DNA of 52,969 nt from Microbacterium sp. SCN 70-27 (GTDB lineage Bacteria > Actinomycetota > Actinomycetes > Actinomycetales > Microbacteriaceae): positions 1 to 52,969 of the forward strand of contig MEEK01000026.1 of assembly GCA_001724425.1 (NCBI GenBank), given 5' to 3'. Every line of letters starts with the position of its first letter. Position 1 is the first letter of the stretch. The position numbers and the translations under genes were made by a program. Below, one piece after another: positions 43,563-52,261 of this stretch. The notes under the pieces are model-generated. The model did no database searches, was not told where the DNA came from, and was given only the letters and a program-made list of their open reading frames with translations.

Positions 43563-44261
43563 TCAGGCTCCCGAGCGCTCCCTCGGAGCGGGGACCTGAT
43601 CGTCGTCGTAGACATTGAAGCGATAGCCGACGTTCCGGACCGTGCCGATGAGCTGTTCGAGGTCGCCGAGCTTGGCGCGAAGCCGCCGCACGTGCACGTC
43701 GACCGTGCGGGTGCCGCCGAAGTAGTCGTACCCCCACACTTCGCTCAAGAGCTGCTCGCGCGTGAAGACCCGTGAGGGGTGCGTCGCGAAGAAGTGGAGC
43801 AGCTGGAACTCCTTGTAGGTGAGGTCGAGCGGCCGGCCGTGCACCTTCGCCGAATAGGACGACTCGTCGATCGTGACGCCCGAGGTCTGGATGCGGCTCG
43901 AGACCTGCTCGGCGCTCTGACGCCCGATGGCGAGGCGGATGCGGGCGTCGACCTCGGCCGGGCCCGCGGTGAGGAGGATGACGTCGTCGATGCCCCAGTC
44001 GGTGGACACGGCGGTGAGCCCGCCTTCGGTGACGACGAGGACGAGAGGGGCGTCGAGGCCCGTCGTGTTGAGGATCTTGCAGAGCGATTTCGCGCCGACG
44101 AGGTCGGTGCGGGCATCGACGAAGATGACATCCGCGCTCGGGGCGTTGACGAGCTGTGCCGGCTCGGCCGGGATCTGTCGCACCCGGTGGCTGAGCAGCT
44201 CGAGGGCGGGCAGGACGGGGCCGCCGCCGAGGGCGGAACTCAAGACGAGAAGCTGAGCCAT
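43563..44261 (-). CDS. glnR: GlnR-type OmpR-family response regulator
   Basis: 232 residues. The receiver-like domain (about 1-110: [59 protein letters not shown]) is close to Streptomyces GlnR. The winged helix (about 130-225) carries [55 protein letters not shown]. Starts at ATG 44261 with AAGGGA. No histidine kinase lies next to it, fitting an orphan regulator; GlnR controls nitrogen genes. An upstream ATG at 44300 has no ribosome site. Confidence 0.9.
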   Translation of the reverse strand: MAQLLVLSSALGGGPVLPALELLSHRVRQIPAEPAQLVNAPSADVIFVDARTDLVGAKSLCKILNTTGLDAPLVLVVTEGGLTAVSTDWGIDDVILLTAGPAEVDARIRLAIGRQSAEQVSSRIQTSGVTIDESSYSAKVHGRPLDLTYKEFQLLHFFATHPSRVFTREQLLSEVWGYDYFGGTRTVDVHVRRLRAKLGDLEQLIGTVRNVGYRFNVYDDDQVPAPRERSGA

Positions 44262-44377
44262 GCGGTCCCTTCCGGCCCGCCGGGCGGACCGTGCCCCCAT
44301 CCTACGACCACGCGGGGCACCCGCCGTCCGCGGTCGCCGGTGTGCATCCGCGGGTCGGGTCGGTCATGATGTATGAC

Positions 44378-44665
44378 ATGACGCTCCCCGGTATCGCGCC
44401 GCGCAGCGGCCTCGGCGGGATCATCGCCGTGTGGATCGCCGCCGCGGTGATCGCGATCGCCATCGGCATCCTCGCCCCGCCGGAGTGGCGCGGCGCCTGG
44501 CTGTCGATCGGCCTCGCCGGGTGCATCGTGCTGTCCTTCGTCGTGCAGCTCGTGCGGGGCCACTCGGAGGGTTTCCTGCGCCGCGTCGCCGCGAGCGCGC
44601 TCGGCGCCTTCGTCATCGTCGGTCTCATCGGACTGGGGCTCGGGCTCGCGAGCCTCTTCACCTGA
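44378..44665 (+). CDS. Small membrane protein of unknown function
   Basis: 95 residues with three hydrophobic helices (about 12-32, 42-60 and 70-93) separated by short polar loops (APPEWRGAW, RGHSEGFLRR). The start is uncertain among ATGs at 44366, 44369 and 44378; the last has CATGAT seven bases upstream as a weak leaderless -10. Divergent from glnR. No recognised family. Confidence 0.65.
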   Translation: MTLPGIAPRSGLGGIIAVWIAAAVIAIAIGILAPPEWRGAWLSIGLAGCIVLSFVVQLVRGHSEGFLRRVAASALGAFVIVGLIGLGLGLASLFT

Positions 44666-44683
44666 TACGCGCCGCCGGGCGAG

Positions 44684-44689
44684 TAGAGT
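44684..44689 (+). promoter_or_regulatory. Leaderless -10 of the 37-residue protein (TAGAGT)
   Basis: Six bases before the ATG at 44696. Confidence 0.55.
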
Positions 44690-44695
44690 GTTCCC

Positions 44696-44809
44696 ATGGA
44701 CCTCGTCGCACTCGAACTCTTCTTCGTGGGGCTCCTCGCGCTCGCCTCGCTCGCGATCGTCTTCGTGTCGGGCGTCGTGATCAAGAACCTCTATCGCGGC
44801 CAGCGCTGA
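44696..44809 (+). CDS. 37-residue single-helix membrane microprotein
   Basis: Encodes an acidic N-terminus (MDLVALE), one 20-residue hydrophobic helix and a basic end (VIKNLYRGQR), the pattern of an N-out/C-in single-span microprotein. It has the window's standard leaderless promoter and lies five bases before the nitrobindin-like gene, so the two are probably co-transcribed. Too short for most gene finders. Function unknown. Confidence 0.72.
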   Translation: MDLVALELFFVGLLALASLAIVFVSGVVIKNLYRGQR

Positions 44810-44814
44810 GCGCC

Positions 44815-45426
44815 GTGTTCGACCTTCCGACCGACCTTCCGGCGGACCTCGTCCCGCTGTCGTGGCTGCTGGGCGTTTGGGAAGGCACGGGAGTCATCGA
44901 CTACTCCGCGGGCGATGACCGCTTCGAAGGCGAGTTCGGGCACCGCGTGAGCTTCAGCCATGACGGGGGCGACTTCGTGAACTACGCCGCGACGGCGTGG
45001 ATCATCGGCGAGGGCGAGGATGCCCCGCACACGCCCCTCGTCGCAGAGACCGGCTACTGGCGGCTCGCCCGCCCGCAGGGCTCGACCGACGCGGGCCCCG
45101 CGCTCCTGCCCGCCACGCAGGCTCGCGAGACACCCCGCACCGCCGACGACGTCGAGGCCCTGCGCAACGCCGAGGGCGGCTTCGACCTCGAGGTCGCGAT
45201 CGTCCACTCCGACGGCATCAGCGAGCTCTACCTCGGCCAGGTGAAGGGCCCCCGCATCGACCTGGCATCCGACGCGATCGTCCGCCCCGCGAGCGCCAAG
45301 GCGTACGCCTCGGCGACGCGCATGTACGGCTACGTCGACGCCCACCTGCTGTGGGCGTGGGACATCGCCGCGCTCGGCGGCTCGCTCGCCTCGCACGCGT
45401 CGGCACGACTGGCCCGGGTGGAATGA
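44815..45426 (+). CDS. FABP-family (nitrobindin-like, DUF1794) protein
   Basis: 203 residues from a GTG five bases after the microprotein stop. A ten-stranded barrel of the nitrobindin type is expected: WLLGVWEGTGVIDY at the N-terminus, FGHRVSFSHDG, ETGYWRLARP and a C-terminal LWAWDIAALG. In the mycobacterial and plant relatives a histidine in the last strand binds heme and protects against peroxynitrite; here that last segment reads AWDIAALG without an obvious His, so heme binding is uncertain. It overlaps the next gene by four bases. Confidence 0.87.
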   Translation: MFDLPTDLPADLVPLSWLLGVWEGTGVIDYSAGDDRFEGEFGHRVSFSHDGGDFVNYAATAWIIGEGEDAPHTPLVAETGYWRLARPQGSTDAGPALLPATQARETPRTADDVEALRNAEGGFDLEVAIVHSDGISELYLGQVKGPRIDLASDAIVRPASAKAYASATRMYGYVDAHLLWAWDIAALGGSLASHASARLARVE

Positions 45427-46493
45427 GCGACGCGGTCTCGGCGCTGCCGGGCGCCGTCGTCGAGAAGGGCGTCCTCGTCCACCTCGGCTCTCCGCTGCGC
45501 GAACAGCGCGCGCTCGCCGACGGCACGGCCGTCGCCCCCCTCGCCTCGCGTGCTGTCCTCGCGGTGACGGGCCCGGATCGCCTCACGTGGCTCGATTCGA
45601 TCACGTCGCAGGCGCTCGCAGCTCTCGCGCCGGGGGAGAGCACGGAGCTTCTCGTCCTCGATCCGCAGGGCCATGTCGAGCATGCGGCGGCCGTCGTGGA
45701 CGACGGCGACACCGCGTGGCTCATCGTCGATCGCTCGCGGGCCGATGCACTCCTCACGTTCCTCACGCGCATGCGCTTCCGGTTGCGCGTCGACCCGCGG
45801 GATGCCTCCGACACGCATCGCGTCGTGGGGGGAACCCGCGCGGCGATCGCCGGCGTCGAGGGTGCCGATCTCGTCTGGCGCGACCCGTGGCCTCACGTCG
45901 CCGCCGGCGGCTGGGGCTACGCCGCCGTCGACCCCCATCCCGGCGCAGGCCGCGACTGGGCCGAGGCGATCGTCGACGTCGACGCGTTCGAGCGGCTCCT
46001 CGCCTCGGGCGCGCCCCTTGCGGGAGAGCTCGCCGCCGACGCGCTGCGCGTCGCGGCATGGCGCCCGCGCGCGGAGCGCGAGGCCGACGGCCGCGCGCTC
46101 CCGCACGAGGTCGACTGGCTCCGCACCGCCGTCCACCTCGACAAGGGGTGCTACCGGGGTCAGGAGACCGTCGCGAAGGTGCACAACCTCGGGCATCCGC
46201 CCCGCCGGCTCGTGCTGCTGCAGCTCGACGGCAGTGAGTCTTCGCTGCCCGAGCCGGGCGCTGAGGTGTCCGCAGGCGGCGAGGTCGTCGGTGCGGTGAC
46301 CTCTGCGGCCCGCCACTTCGAGGAGGGGCCGATCGCGCTCGCCCTCGTCAAGCGCACGGTCGACGTCGACGCCGCGCTCACCGTCGCGACCGCCGACGGC
46401 GACGTCGCCGCGGCGCAGGAGACGATCGTGCCGCCGGATGCCGGTCGCACTGCCGCCGTCCCGCGCCTGCCACGACTGTCGCGCCGACGGTGA
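45423..46493 (+). CDS. YgfZ/GcvT-domain folate-binding protein
   Basis: 356 residues. The hallmark K-G-C-Y-x-G-Q-E motif is present as DKGCYRGQET with Cys243. The N-terminal part (LTWLDSITSQALAALAPGESTELLVLDPQGHVEHAA) is the GcvT-like folate domain. YgfZ proteins use folate in repair or assembly of certain Fe-S enzymes. The ATG overlaps the previous stop (ATGA). The pair with the nitrobindin-like gene is conserved in actinobacteria, to my knowledge. Confidence 0.92.
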   Translation: MSDAVSALPGAVVEKGVLVHLGSPLREQRALADGTAVAPLASRAVLAVTGPDRLTWLDSITSQALAALAPGESTELLVLDPQGHVEHAAAVVDDGDTAWLIVDRSRADALLTFLTRMRFRLRVDPRDASDTHRVVGGTRAAIAGVEGADLVWRDPWPHVAAGGWGYAAVDPHPGAGRDWAEAIVDVDAFERLLASGAPLAGELAADALRVAAWRPRAEREADGRALPHEVDWLRTAVHLDKGCYRGQETVAKVHNLGHPPRRLVLLQLDGSESSLPEPGAEVSAGGEVVGAVTSAARHFEEGPIALALVKRTVDVDAALTVATADGDVAAAQETIVPPDAGRTAAVPRLPRLSRRR

Positions 46494-46509
46494 CGGACGG
46501 GCGGCGCCG

Positions 46510-47619
46510 ATGACCACGCCGTCCGTGCCGACGGGCACAGTGACGACGCAGAAGGGCGGTCGTGCGGGGGTCTGGTTCCGCAGCGGCATGCTCCGGATGC
46601 AGGATTCGTGGCTCGCCGTCGTGCAGATCGTCATCGCCGCAACCGGGGCGTTCTCGTTCGCGCACTATGTGCTCGGCCACCCCGCGCCGTTGCTCGCCGC
46701 GACCGTCACGATCTCGAGCCTCGGGCTCGTGCGCGACGCCCGGCCGCGTCGTGTGCTCGAGACGGTGGTCGGGATGATCCTCGGCATCCTGATCGCGGAG
46801 CTCATCGTGCTCGTCGCGGGCACCGGCTGGTGGCAGCTCGGCGTCGCGCTCGCGGTGAGCCTCGCCGCGGCCCGCTTCCTCTCGGGACAGCCCGGTTTCG
46901 CGATCGCGGCGGCCATCCAGTCGGCGATCGTCATGGTCATCCCCGCGAATGTGCCGTTCCTGCGGCTCGTCGACGGCGTCATCGGGGGCGTCGCGGCGCT
47001 CCTCGTGACCGCGCTCGTTCCCCGGAGCCCTCTGCGCGCAGTCACACGGGAGGGTGTCGAAGCGCTCGCCGCCTTCGACTCCGCCGTCACGACCCTCGTG
47101 CAGGCGCTCCGCCGAGGCGATCGCACGCGCGCCGACCGGGGGCTGGCGAAGGCACGGGCCCTTCAGCGCACGTTCGACGCGTGGCGCGGCGCGATCGACA
47201 GCGGCGCCGCGATCGCCCGGATCTCGCCGTTCCTGCGTCGCCAGCGATTCGAGTTCCAGCGCCAGGAGCGCATCCGCGCGCAGCTCGATCTCGCCAGCCG
47301 CAACCTCCGCGTCATCGGTCGTCGGGTCGTCTACGTGTGCGACGACGGACTCGCGCGACCGGTCGGTGCCGACCTCCTCGCCGAACTCGGTGCCGGGGCG
47401 CGGCTCATCTCCGAGTCGATCTCCGACATCTCCTACGAGCCGGCCGCACGCGAGGCGGTGCGTGCCGTCGCGTCGCGCCTGGACCCGGCGGCGGTCGCGG
47501 CGGGCCGCTCGAGCGTCGACCAGAACCTCATCGGTGCGCTCCGCCCGCTCGCCGTCGACCTCATGACGGCCGCCGGAATGCCCGCAGCCGACGCCCGCGC
47601 GGCGCTTCCGCGCACCTGA
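46510..47619 (+). CDS. FUSC-family membrane protein (aromatic acid exporter-like)
   Basis: 369 residues. The N-terminal half (about 30-180) has five to six helices, including GHPAPLLAATVTISSLGLVRDARPRRVLETVVGMILGILIAE, typical of FUSC/ArAE proteins. The C-terminal half (about 190-369) is a cytoplasmic helical domain with several Arg-rich heptads. The ATG at 46510 is 17 bases after the YgfZ-like stop. Family members export aromatic acids or remain uncharacterised; the substrate is unknown. Confidence 0.85.
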   Translation: MTTPSVPTGTVTTQKGGRAGVWFRSGMLRMQDSWLAVVQIVIAATGAFSFAHYVLGHPAPLLAATVTISSLGLVRDARPRRVLETVVGMILGILIAELIVLVAGTGWWQLGVALAVSLAAARFLSGQPGFAIAAAIQSAIVMVIPANVPFLRLVDGVIGGVAALLVTALVPRSPLRAVTREGVEALAAFDSAVTTLVQALRRGDRTRADRGLAKARALQRTFDAWRGAIDSGAAIARISPFLRRQRFEFQRQERIRAQLDLASRNLRVIGRRVVYVCDDGLARPVGADLLAELGAGARLISESISDISYEPAAREAVRAVASRLDPAAVAAGRSSVDQNLIGALRPLAVDLMTAAGMPAADARAALPRT

Positions 47620-47628
47620 GCCCTCCGC

Positions 47629-48516
47629 TCATGCCGGTGCGACGGCGCTCCAGGGCACGGTGACCTCACCCAGGCGCCACCGGCTGCGCCCCTGCACAGG
47701 CCAGCCGGCATCCGCCATCGCCTGCAGCGCGGTGCGCCAGCGGTGCTCCGGCCCGAAGGCCGAGGATGCGACGGCACGCACCCACTCGGTCTCGAGCGCC
47801 GCGAGGAAGGCGTGCACCCGCTCGCCCGGCACGTTCCGGTGGATGAGCGCCTTCGGCAGGCGCTCGGCGGCGATCGCGGGGGAGTCGAGGCCCGCGAGGC
47901 GCAGCGACACCGTGAGAGAGCGCGGTGCGGCATCCGCACCCACTTCGATCCAGGTGCTGACCCGACCGAGCTCGTCGCACGTGCCCTCGACGAGGATCCC
48001 GCCCGGCTGCAGTCGCGCCGCCATGAGGGCCCACGCTCCGGGGACGTCGGCGGCGTCGTACTGGCGCAGCACGTTGAACGCGCGGATCACCGCGGGCCGG
48101 CGGCCCGCCGCGCCCGAGAGCGGCACCTCGAAGCCCCCGCGGGCGAACGAGACCCGCGCGTCGATGGCGAAGGGTGTCCGCCCGGCGCGGACCTCATCGA
48201 GCTGCGCGCGTGCCCTGGTGACCCGGGCGGGATCGATCTCGAGGCCGACGACCTCGACGTCGGCGCGCGCCCGCCGCAGCCGCGCCTCGAGCTCGAACGC
48301 CGTGACACCGCTCGCTCCGTAGCCGAGGTCGACGACGAGCGGATCGGGGGTGCGGCGAAGCGCTGGATGCCGCGCGATCCACCGGTCGACACGGCGGAGC
48401 CGATTGGTGTTGGTCGTGCCGCGCGTGATCTGCCCGACGACGGCGGAGGAGGTGCTCACGGCGCCGACCGCGTTGCCCGGAACCCTGCGCCGAGGCGGCA
48501 CTTTCTCCGGCGTCAT
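47629..48516 (-). CDS. Class I SAM-dependent methyltransferase-like protein
   Basis: 295 residues. [25 protein letters not shown] is motif I (SAM-binding glycine loop), [23 protein letters not shown] supplies the acidic residue for the ribose, and [13 protein letters not shown] and [17 protein letters not shown] fit later motifs. The C-terminal third ([22 protein letters not shown]) is family-specific. The start is placed at ATG 48516; GTG 48519 directly before it is an alternative. The substrate is not known. Convergent with the FUSC gene and divergent from gpmA. Confidence 0.8.
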   Translation of the reverse strand: MTPEKVPPRRRVPGNAVGAVSTSSAVVGQITRGTTNTNRLRRVDRWIARHPALRRTPDPLVVDLGYGASGVTAFELEARLRRARADVEVVGLEIDPARVTRARAQLDEVRAGRTPFAIDARVSFARGGFEVPLSGAAGRRPAVIRAFNVLRQYDAADVPGAWALMAARLQPGGILVEGTCDELGRVSTWIEVGADAAPRSLTVSLRLAGLDSPAIAAERLPKALIHRNVPGERVHAFLAALETEWVRAVASSAFGPEHRWRTALQAMADAGWPVQGRSRWRLGEVTVPWSAVAPA

Positions 48517-48544
48517 CACCCCATGATGCCAGCGCCCACGCCGG

Positions 48545-48550
48545 TAGGAT
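48545..48550 (+). promoter_or_regulatory. Leaderless -10 of gpmA (TAGGAT)
   Basis: Seven bases before the ATG at 48558. An ATG at 48549 overlaps this hexamer and is therefore unlikely as start. Confidence 0.55.
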
Positions 48551-48557
48551 GACAGGC

Positions 48558-49307
48558 ATGACCGCTCCCTACACGCTGATCCTCCTCCGCCACGGGCAGA
48601 GCGAGTGGAACAAGACGAACCAGTTCACGGGTTGGGTGGATGTCCGCCTGACCGAGCAGGGCCGCGGCGAGGCCGCGCACGGCGGCGAGCTGCTGAAGGA
48701 GTCGGGCATCCTCCCCGACGTCCTGCACACCTCGCTCCTCAGCCGCGCCATCCAGACCGCCAACATCGCGCTCGACACCGCCGACCGGCTGTGGATCCCC
48801 GTGAAGCGGTCGTGGCGCCTCAACGAGCGTCACTACGGTGCTCTCCAGGGCAAGGACAAGGCGCAGACCCTCGAGGAGTTCGGCAACGAGCAGTTCATGC
48901 TGTGGCGCCGCTCCTTCGACGTCCCGCCGCCCCCGCTCCCCGCGGACGACGAGTACAGCCAGGTGGGCGACCCGCGCTACGCGCACATCGACGGCGAGGT
49001 CCCCGACACCGAGTCGCTCAAGCTCGTGATCGACCGCCTGCTGCCGTACTGGGAGTCGGACATCAAGCCCGACCTCGCGAGCGGCAAGACCGTGCTCGTC
49101 ACGGCGCACGGCAACTCGCTCCGTGGCCTCGTGAAGCACCTCGACGGCATCAGCGACGCCGACATCGCCGAGCTCAACATCCCGACGGGCATCCCGCTCG
49201 TCTACCGCCTCGACGAGAACTTCGAGCCGATCGGCGCGGGCGAGTACCTCGACCCCGAAGCCGCCGCCGCCGGCGCTGCGGCTGTGGCGAACCAGGGCAA
49301 GAAGTAA
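48558..49307 (+). CDS. gpmA: 2,3-bisphosphoglycerate-dependent phosphoglycerate mutase
   Basis: 249 residues. Interconverts 3- and 2-phosphoglycerate in glycolysis. [12 protein letters not shown] with the phosphohistidine His12, [26 protein letters not shown] and [15 protein letters not shown] are the dPGM signatures. In mycobacteria the gene (Rv0489) also neighbours senX3-regX3, so the arrangement here is conserved. An alanine-rich C-terminal tail ends the protein. Confidence 0.97.
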   Translation: MTAPYTLILLRHGQSEWNKTNQFTGWVDVRLTEQGRGEAAHGGELLKESGILPDVLHTSLLSRAIQTANIALDTADRLWIPVKRSWRLNERHYGALQGKDKAQTLEEFGNEQFMLWRRSFDVPPPPLPADDEYSQVGDPRYAHIDGEVPDTESLKLVIDRLLPYWESDIKPDLASGKTVLVTAHGNSLRGLVKHLDGISDADIAELNIPTGIPLVYRLDENFEPIGAGEYLDPEAAAAGAAAVANQGKK

Positions 49308-49317
49308 CCCGGGAACG

Positions 49318-49353
49318 CGAAGAGGGGGATGCCGATCGGCATCCCCCTCTTCG
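49318..49353. terminator. Bidirectional terminator between gpmA and phoU
   Basis: A perfect 36-base palindrome centred on GCCGATCGGC. It contains GGATGCC and GGCATCC, lies ten bases after the gpmA stop and 25 bases from the end of the convergent phoU. Confidence 0.85.
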
Positions 49354-49377
49354 CGTATCTGCGTGTCTGCGCGGCGC

Positions 49378-50082
49378 TCAGTCCTCGACGGTCGCCTCGG
49401 CGGTCGCTTCGCCGAGGATGACGGCGATCGCGTCGGTGTCGGACTTCCAGTCGCCCGTCGCGAGGTAGGCGACCTTCTTCGCGACCGACACGGCGTGGTC
49501 GGCGAAACGCTCCAGGTACCGGCTCGCGAGCGTCGCGTCCACCGTCGCGGCGGCCTCGCCCTGCCAGTTGTCGCTCAGCACCTTCTCGAACACCGCGAGG
49601 TGGCCGTCGTCGAGCTTGTCGTCGAGGGCGCGAAGCGTCTCGACGAGCGAGAGGTCCTCGGTGCGCAGGAGCTCCGTGAGCGTCCGCGAGACCTCGACGT
49701 CGAGCTCGCCCATCTTGGTGAACGTACCCTTCAGGCCCTTCGGGATCGCCCGCTCGGGGAAGCGCATGCGGGTCAGCTGCGCGATGTGCTCGGCGATGTC
49801 GCCCATCCGCTCGAGCGACGCGCTGACGCGCAGCGCGGCCACGACGATGCGCAGGTCGCGTGCCACGGGCTGCTGGCGGGCGAGGATCTGGATGGCGAGC
49901 TCGTCGAGCTCGATCGCCTTGTCGTCGATGACCTGGTCGGCCTCGATGACGTCTTCGGCCAGCGCCACGTCGCTCGATCCGAACGCACGCGTTGCCTTCT
50001 CGATCGCGACGGTGACGAGTTCGGCGATCTCGACCAGACGCGCCTGCACGTCTTCGAGCGACTGGTGGAACACTTCGCGCAT
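49378..50082 (-). CDS. phoU: Phosphate signalling protein PhoU
   Basis: 234 residues, two tandem PhoU helical bundles (about 10-105 and 115-215) with the metal-binding E/D repeats (VIEADQVIDDKAIELDELAI; ALRVSASLERMGDIAEHIAQ; ASRYLERFADHAVSVAKKV). Starts at ATG 50082 behind GAGGAGAG; a frame start at 50211 would add 43 residues and is rejected. Links the PstSCAB transporter to the SenX3 kinase, keeping it inactive when phosphate is plentiful. Divergent from senX3. Confidence 0.96.
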   Translation of the reverse strand: MREVFHQSLEDVQARLVEIAELVTVAIEKATRAFGSSDVALAEDVIEADQVIDDKAIELDELAIQILARQQPVARDLRIVVAALRVSASLERMGDIAEHIAQLTRMRFPERAIPKGLKGTFTKMGELDVEVSRTLTELLRTEDLSLVETLRALDDKLDDGHLAVFEKVLSDNWQGEAAATVDATLASRYLERFADHAVSVAKKVAYLATGDWKSDTDAIAVILGEATAEATVED

Positions 50083-50180
50083 CGGGGGACTCTCCTCATA
50101 GCGAGCGGGTAGCTGGCGGCCGGATGCCGCGGGGAACGCGCCACCCGACGGGCAGCGACGGGGTGATCCTCCCGCCCGAA

Positions 50181-50209
50181 GGTTAACGGACGGTTCCCCC
50201 GTGGTGAAC
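50181..50209. promoter_or_regulatory. Three-unit PHO-box-like array between phoU and senX3
   Basis: GGTTAAC (50181-50187), GGTTCCC (50192-50198) and GGTGAAC (50203-50209) are spaced exactly 11 bases apart, the same register as the pstS site. It would let RegX3 control phoU and its own operon. Confidence 0.65.
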
Positions 50210-50269
50210 ACTGCCGACGAGGTGCCGGGGCATCTTCGTGAACGGCGGTTCGCGCACTCGTGACCACCC

Positions 50270-50275
50270 TACGCT
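50270..50275 (+). promoter_or_regulatory. Leaderless -10 of senX3 (TACGCT)
   Basis: Seven bases before the ATG at 50283; 61 bases after the PHO-box-like array. Confidence 0.5.
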
Positions 50276-50282
50276 GGTGGCT

Positions 50283-51488
50283 ATGGATTCGACGCAGCTC
50301 GCCGCCGTTGCGCTCGCCGTCGGCGCGGTCATCGGCGGGTTGCTCGCTTCGCTCGTGCTGGTCGCGCTGCGGGCCCGTGACCGCGCGCGTGTCGAGGCAT
50401 CCCTCGCGCTGCCCGACGGCACCGCGTCGGTGCTGCAGGGCATGGACGAAGCGGCCGTCGTGGTGGATGCCTCGCTGCAGATCGTCGCCGTGTCGGCGCC
50501 TGCGGAGTTGTTCGGCATGTTCGAGGGGTACTCCCTGCCGGGCGATGAGCTGCGCTCGGTGGTGCGAGCGGCGCGCCGTGCGGAGAGTTCCGAGACCGAG
50601 ACGCTGCGCCTCCGGCGTGGCGTCGAGCAGCGGCTCGTCACGGCACGGGCGAGCGTCATCACACCGCGTCTCACGCTCGTCGTCATCCGCGACATCACCG
50701 AGCACGAGCGGGTCGAGGAGATGCGCCGCGACTTCGTGTCGAACACGAGCCACGAGCTGAAGACCCCCGTGGGCGCCGTCACACTCCTCGCCGAGGCGAT
50801 CGAATCGGCCGCCGACGACCCGGATCAGGTGCGTCACTTCGCGCACCGGCTGAGCGCCGAGGCATCCCGCCTCGCGCAGCTCACGTCGCGCATCATGAAC
50901 CTCTCCCGTCTGCAGTCCGCCGACGACCTCACGGAGTTGCGCGACGTGTCGGTCGACGAGGTCGTGACCGTCGCGATCGAGTCGCAGGCGGTCGCCGCCC
51001 ACGCCGCAGGCATCGAGATCGCCCGTGGCGGGTCCCGCAAGGCCTACGTGCGCGGCGACGTCCAGGTGCTCACCGAGGCGATCGGGAATCTCGTCGCCAA
51101 CGCGATCGCGTACTCGCCCCCCAAAGGGCAGGTCGGCGTCGGCGTCAAGGTGGTCGGGGAGACCGTCGAGATCGCCGTCACCGATCACGGCATCGGCATC
51201 CCCGAAGGCGAGCAGCAGCGCGTCTTCGAGCGCTTCTACCGCGCCGACCAGGCCCGCTCGCGACGCACCGGCGGCACGGGACTCGGCCTGTCGATCGTGA
51301 AGCACGCCGTGCAGCGCCACGGCGGAGAGGTGGAGTTGTGGTCGCGACCCGGTCGAGGGTCGACGTTCACCGTGCGCCTGCCCGCGATTCCCGCCCCGGA
51401 AGGCGCTGCGACGAAGCCGCGCAAGAAGAAGGCGAAGAAGAAGTCGAAGAAGGAAGCCGGCCTGCCGGCGGAGGGAGACCAGCAATGA
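50283..51488 (+). CDS. senX3: SenX3-like sensor histidine kinase
   Basis: 401 residues. Two hydrophobic segments form a hairpin at about 7-30, followed by a PAS-like domain (about 45-135), the HisKA helix with phospho-His157 in FVSNTSHELKTPVG, and the HATPase domain with NLVANAIAY (N box), VTDHGIGIP (G1), FERFYRAD (F) and GGTGLGLSIVKH (G2). It ends in a Lys-rich tail (KPRKKKAKKKSKK). The ATG at 50283 fits the leaderless promoter; a GTG at 50238 is less likely. Senses phosphate status through PstSCAB/PhoU and phosphorylates RegX3. Overlaps regX3 by four bases. Confidence 0.95.
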   Translation: MDSTQLAAVALAVGAVIGGLLASLVLVALRARDRARVEASLALPDGTASVLQGMDEAAVVVDASLQIVAVSAPAELFGMFEGYSLPGDELRSVVRAARRAESSETETLRLRRGVEQRLVTARASVITPRLTLVVIRDITEHERVEEMRRDFVSNTSHELKTPVGAVTLLAEAIESAADDPDQVRHFAHRLSAEASRLAQLTSRIMNLSRLQSADDLTELRDVSVDEVVTVAIESQAVAAHAAGIEIARGGSRKAYVRGDVQVLTEAIGNLVANAIAYSPPKGQVGVGVKVVGETVEIAVTDHGIGIPEGEQQRVFERFYRADQARSRRTGGTGLGLSIVKHAVQRHGGEVELWSRPGRGSTFTVRLPAIPAPEGAATKPRKKKAKKKSKKEAGLPAEGDQQ

Positions 51489-52168
51489 CCCGGGTGCTCA
51501 TCGTCGAGGACGAGCCCGATCTCGCCGACCCGCTGGCGTACCTGCTGCGCCGCGAAGGGTTCGAGGTGGAGATCGCGGAGGACGGTCCGTCCGCGGTGGA
51601 TGCCTACACCGCGCGCGGTGCCGACATCGTGCTGCTGGACCTCATGCTCCCCGGGATGCCGGGAACCGAGGTCTGCCGGATCATCCGGACGACCTCCAAG
51701 GTGCCGATCATCATGCTCACGGCGAAGGATTCCGAGGTCGACATCGTCGTGGGGCTCGAGCTCGGAGCCGACGATTACGTCACGAAGCCGTACTCATCGC
51801 GCGAACTCCTCGCCCGCATGCGGGCCGTGCTGCGCCGCACCGTCACCGCCGAGGTCGAACTCGACGAGCGAATCGTCGACGGCGGCCGCGTCGTGCTCGA
51901 CATCGACCGTCACACGGTCGCCGTCGAGGGCACCACGATCCCCATGCCGCTCAAGGAATTCGAGCTGCTCGAGGTGCTCATGCGCAACGCCGGGCGCGTC
52001 CTCACTCGCGGCCAGCTCATCGACCGCGTCTGGGGGAGCGACTACTTCGGCGACACGAAGACGCTCGACGTGCACATCAAGCGCATCCGCTCGCGTATCG
52101 AGCTGAATCCGTCGGAGCCGGTCATGCTGCTGACGGTCCGGGGGCTCGGGTACCGCTTCGAGGCGTAG
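51485..52168 (+). CDS. regX3: RegX3-like OmpR-family response regulator
   Basis: 227 residues. The receiver domain has Asp9, phospho-acceptor Asp52 (IVLLDLMLPGMPG), Thr in IMLTAKD and Lys101 (YVTKPYSS). The winged-helix domain (about 130-227) has PLKEFELLEVLMRNAGRVLTRGQLIDRVWGSDYFGDTKTLDVHIKRIRSRIE. Phosphorylated by SenX3; expected to bind the 11-base repeats before pstS and between phoU and senX3. The ATG overlaps the senX3 stop (ATGA). Confidence 0.96.
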   Translation: MTRVLIVEDEPDLADPLAYLLRREGFEVEIAEDGPSAVDAYTARGADIVLLDLMLPGMPGTEVCRIIRTTSKVPIIMLTAKDSEVDIVVGLELGADDYVTKPYSSRELLARMRAVLRRTVTAEVELDERIVDGGRVVLDIDRHTVAVEGTTIPMPLKEFELLEVLMRNAGRVLTRGQLIDRVWGSDYFGDTKTLDVHIKRIRSRIELNPSEPVMLLTVRGLGYRFEA

Positions 52169-52261
52169 TGGGCGCGCGGTGGGCCGGTGCGGGTGACCGC
52201 GCGGCGCACCGGGCGCGTGTGGCGGTCACCGGTCGGGTGCGGTCGCCCGCGTGGGCGGCGC

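Noticed and set aside
41435..43618. 727-residue forward frame opposite ppk1
   Set aside because: Antisense shadow of ppk1, with no start signal or domain.
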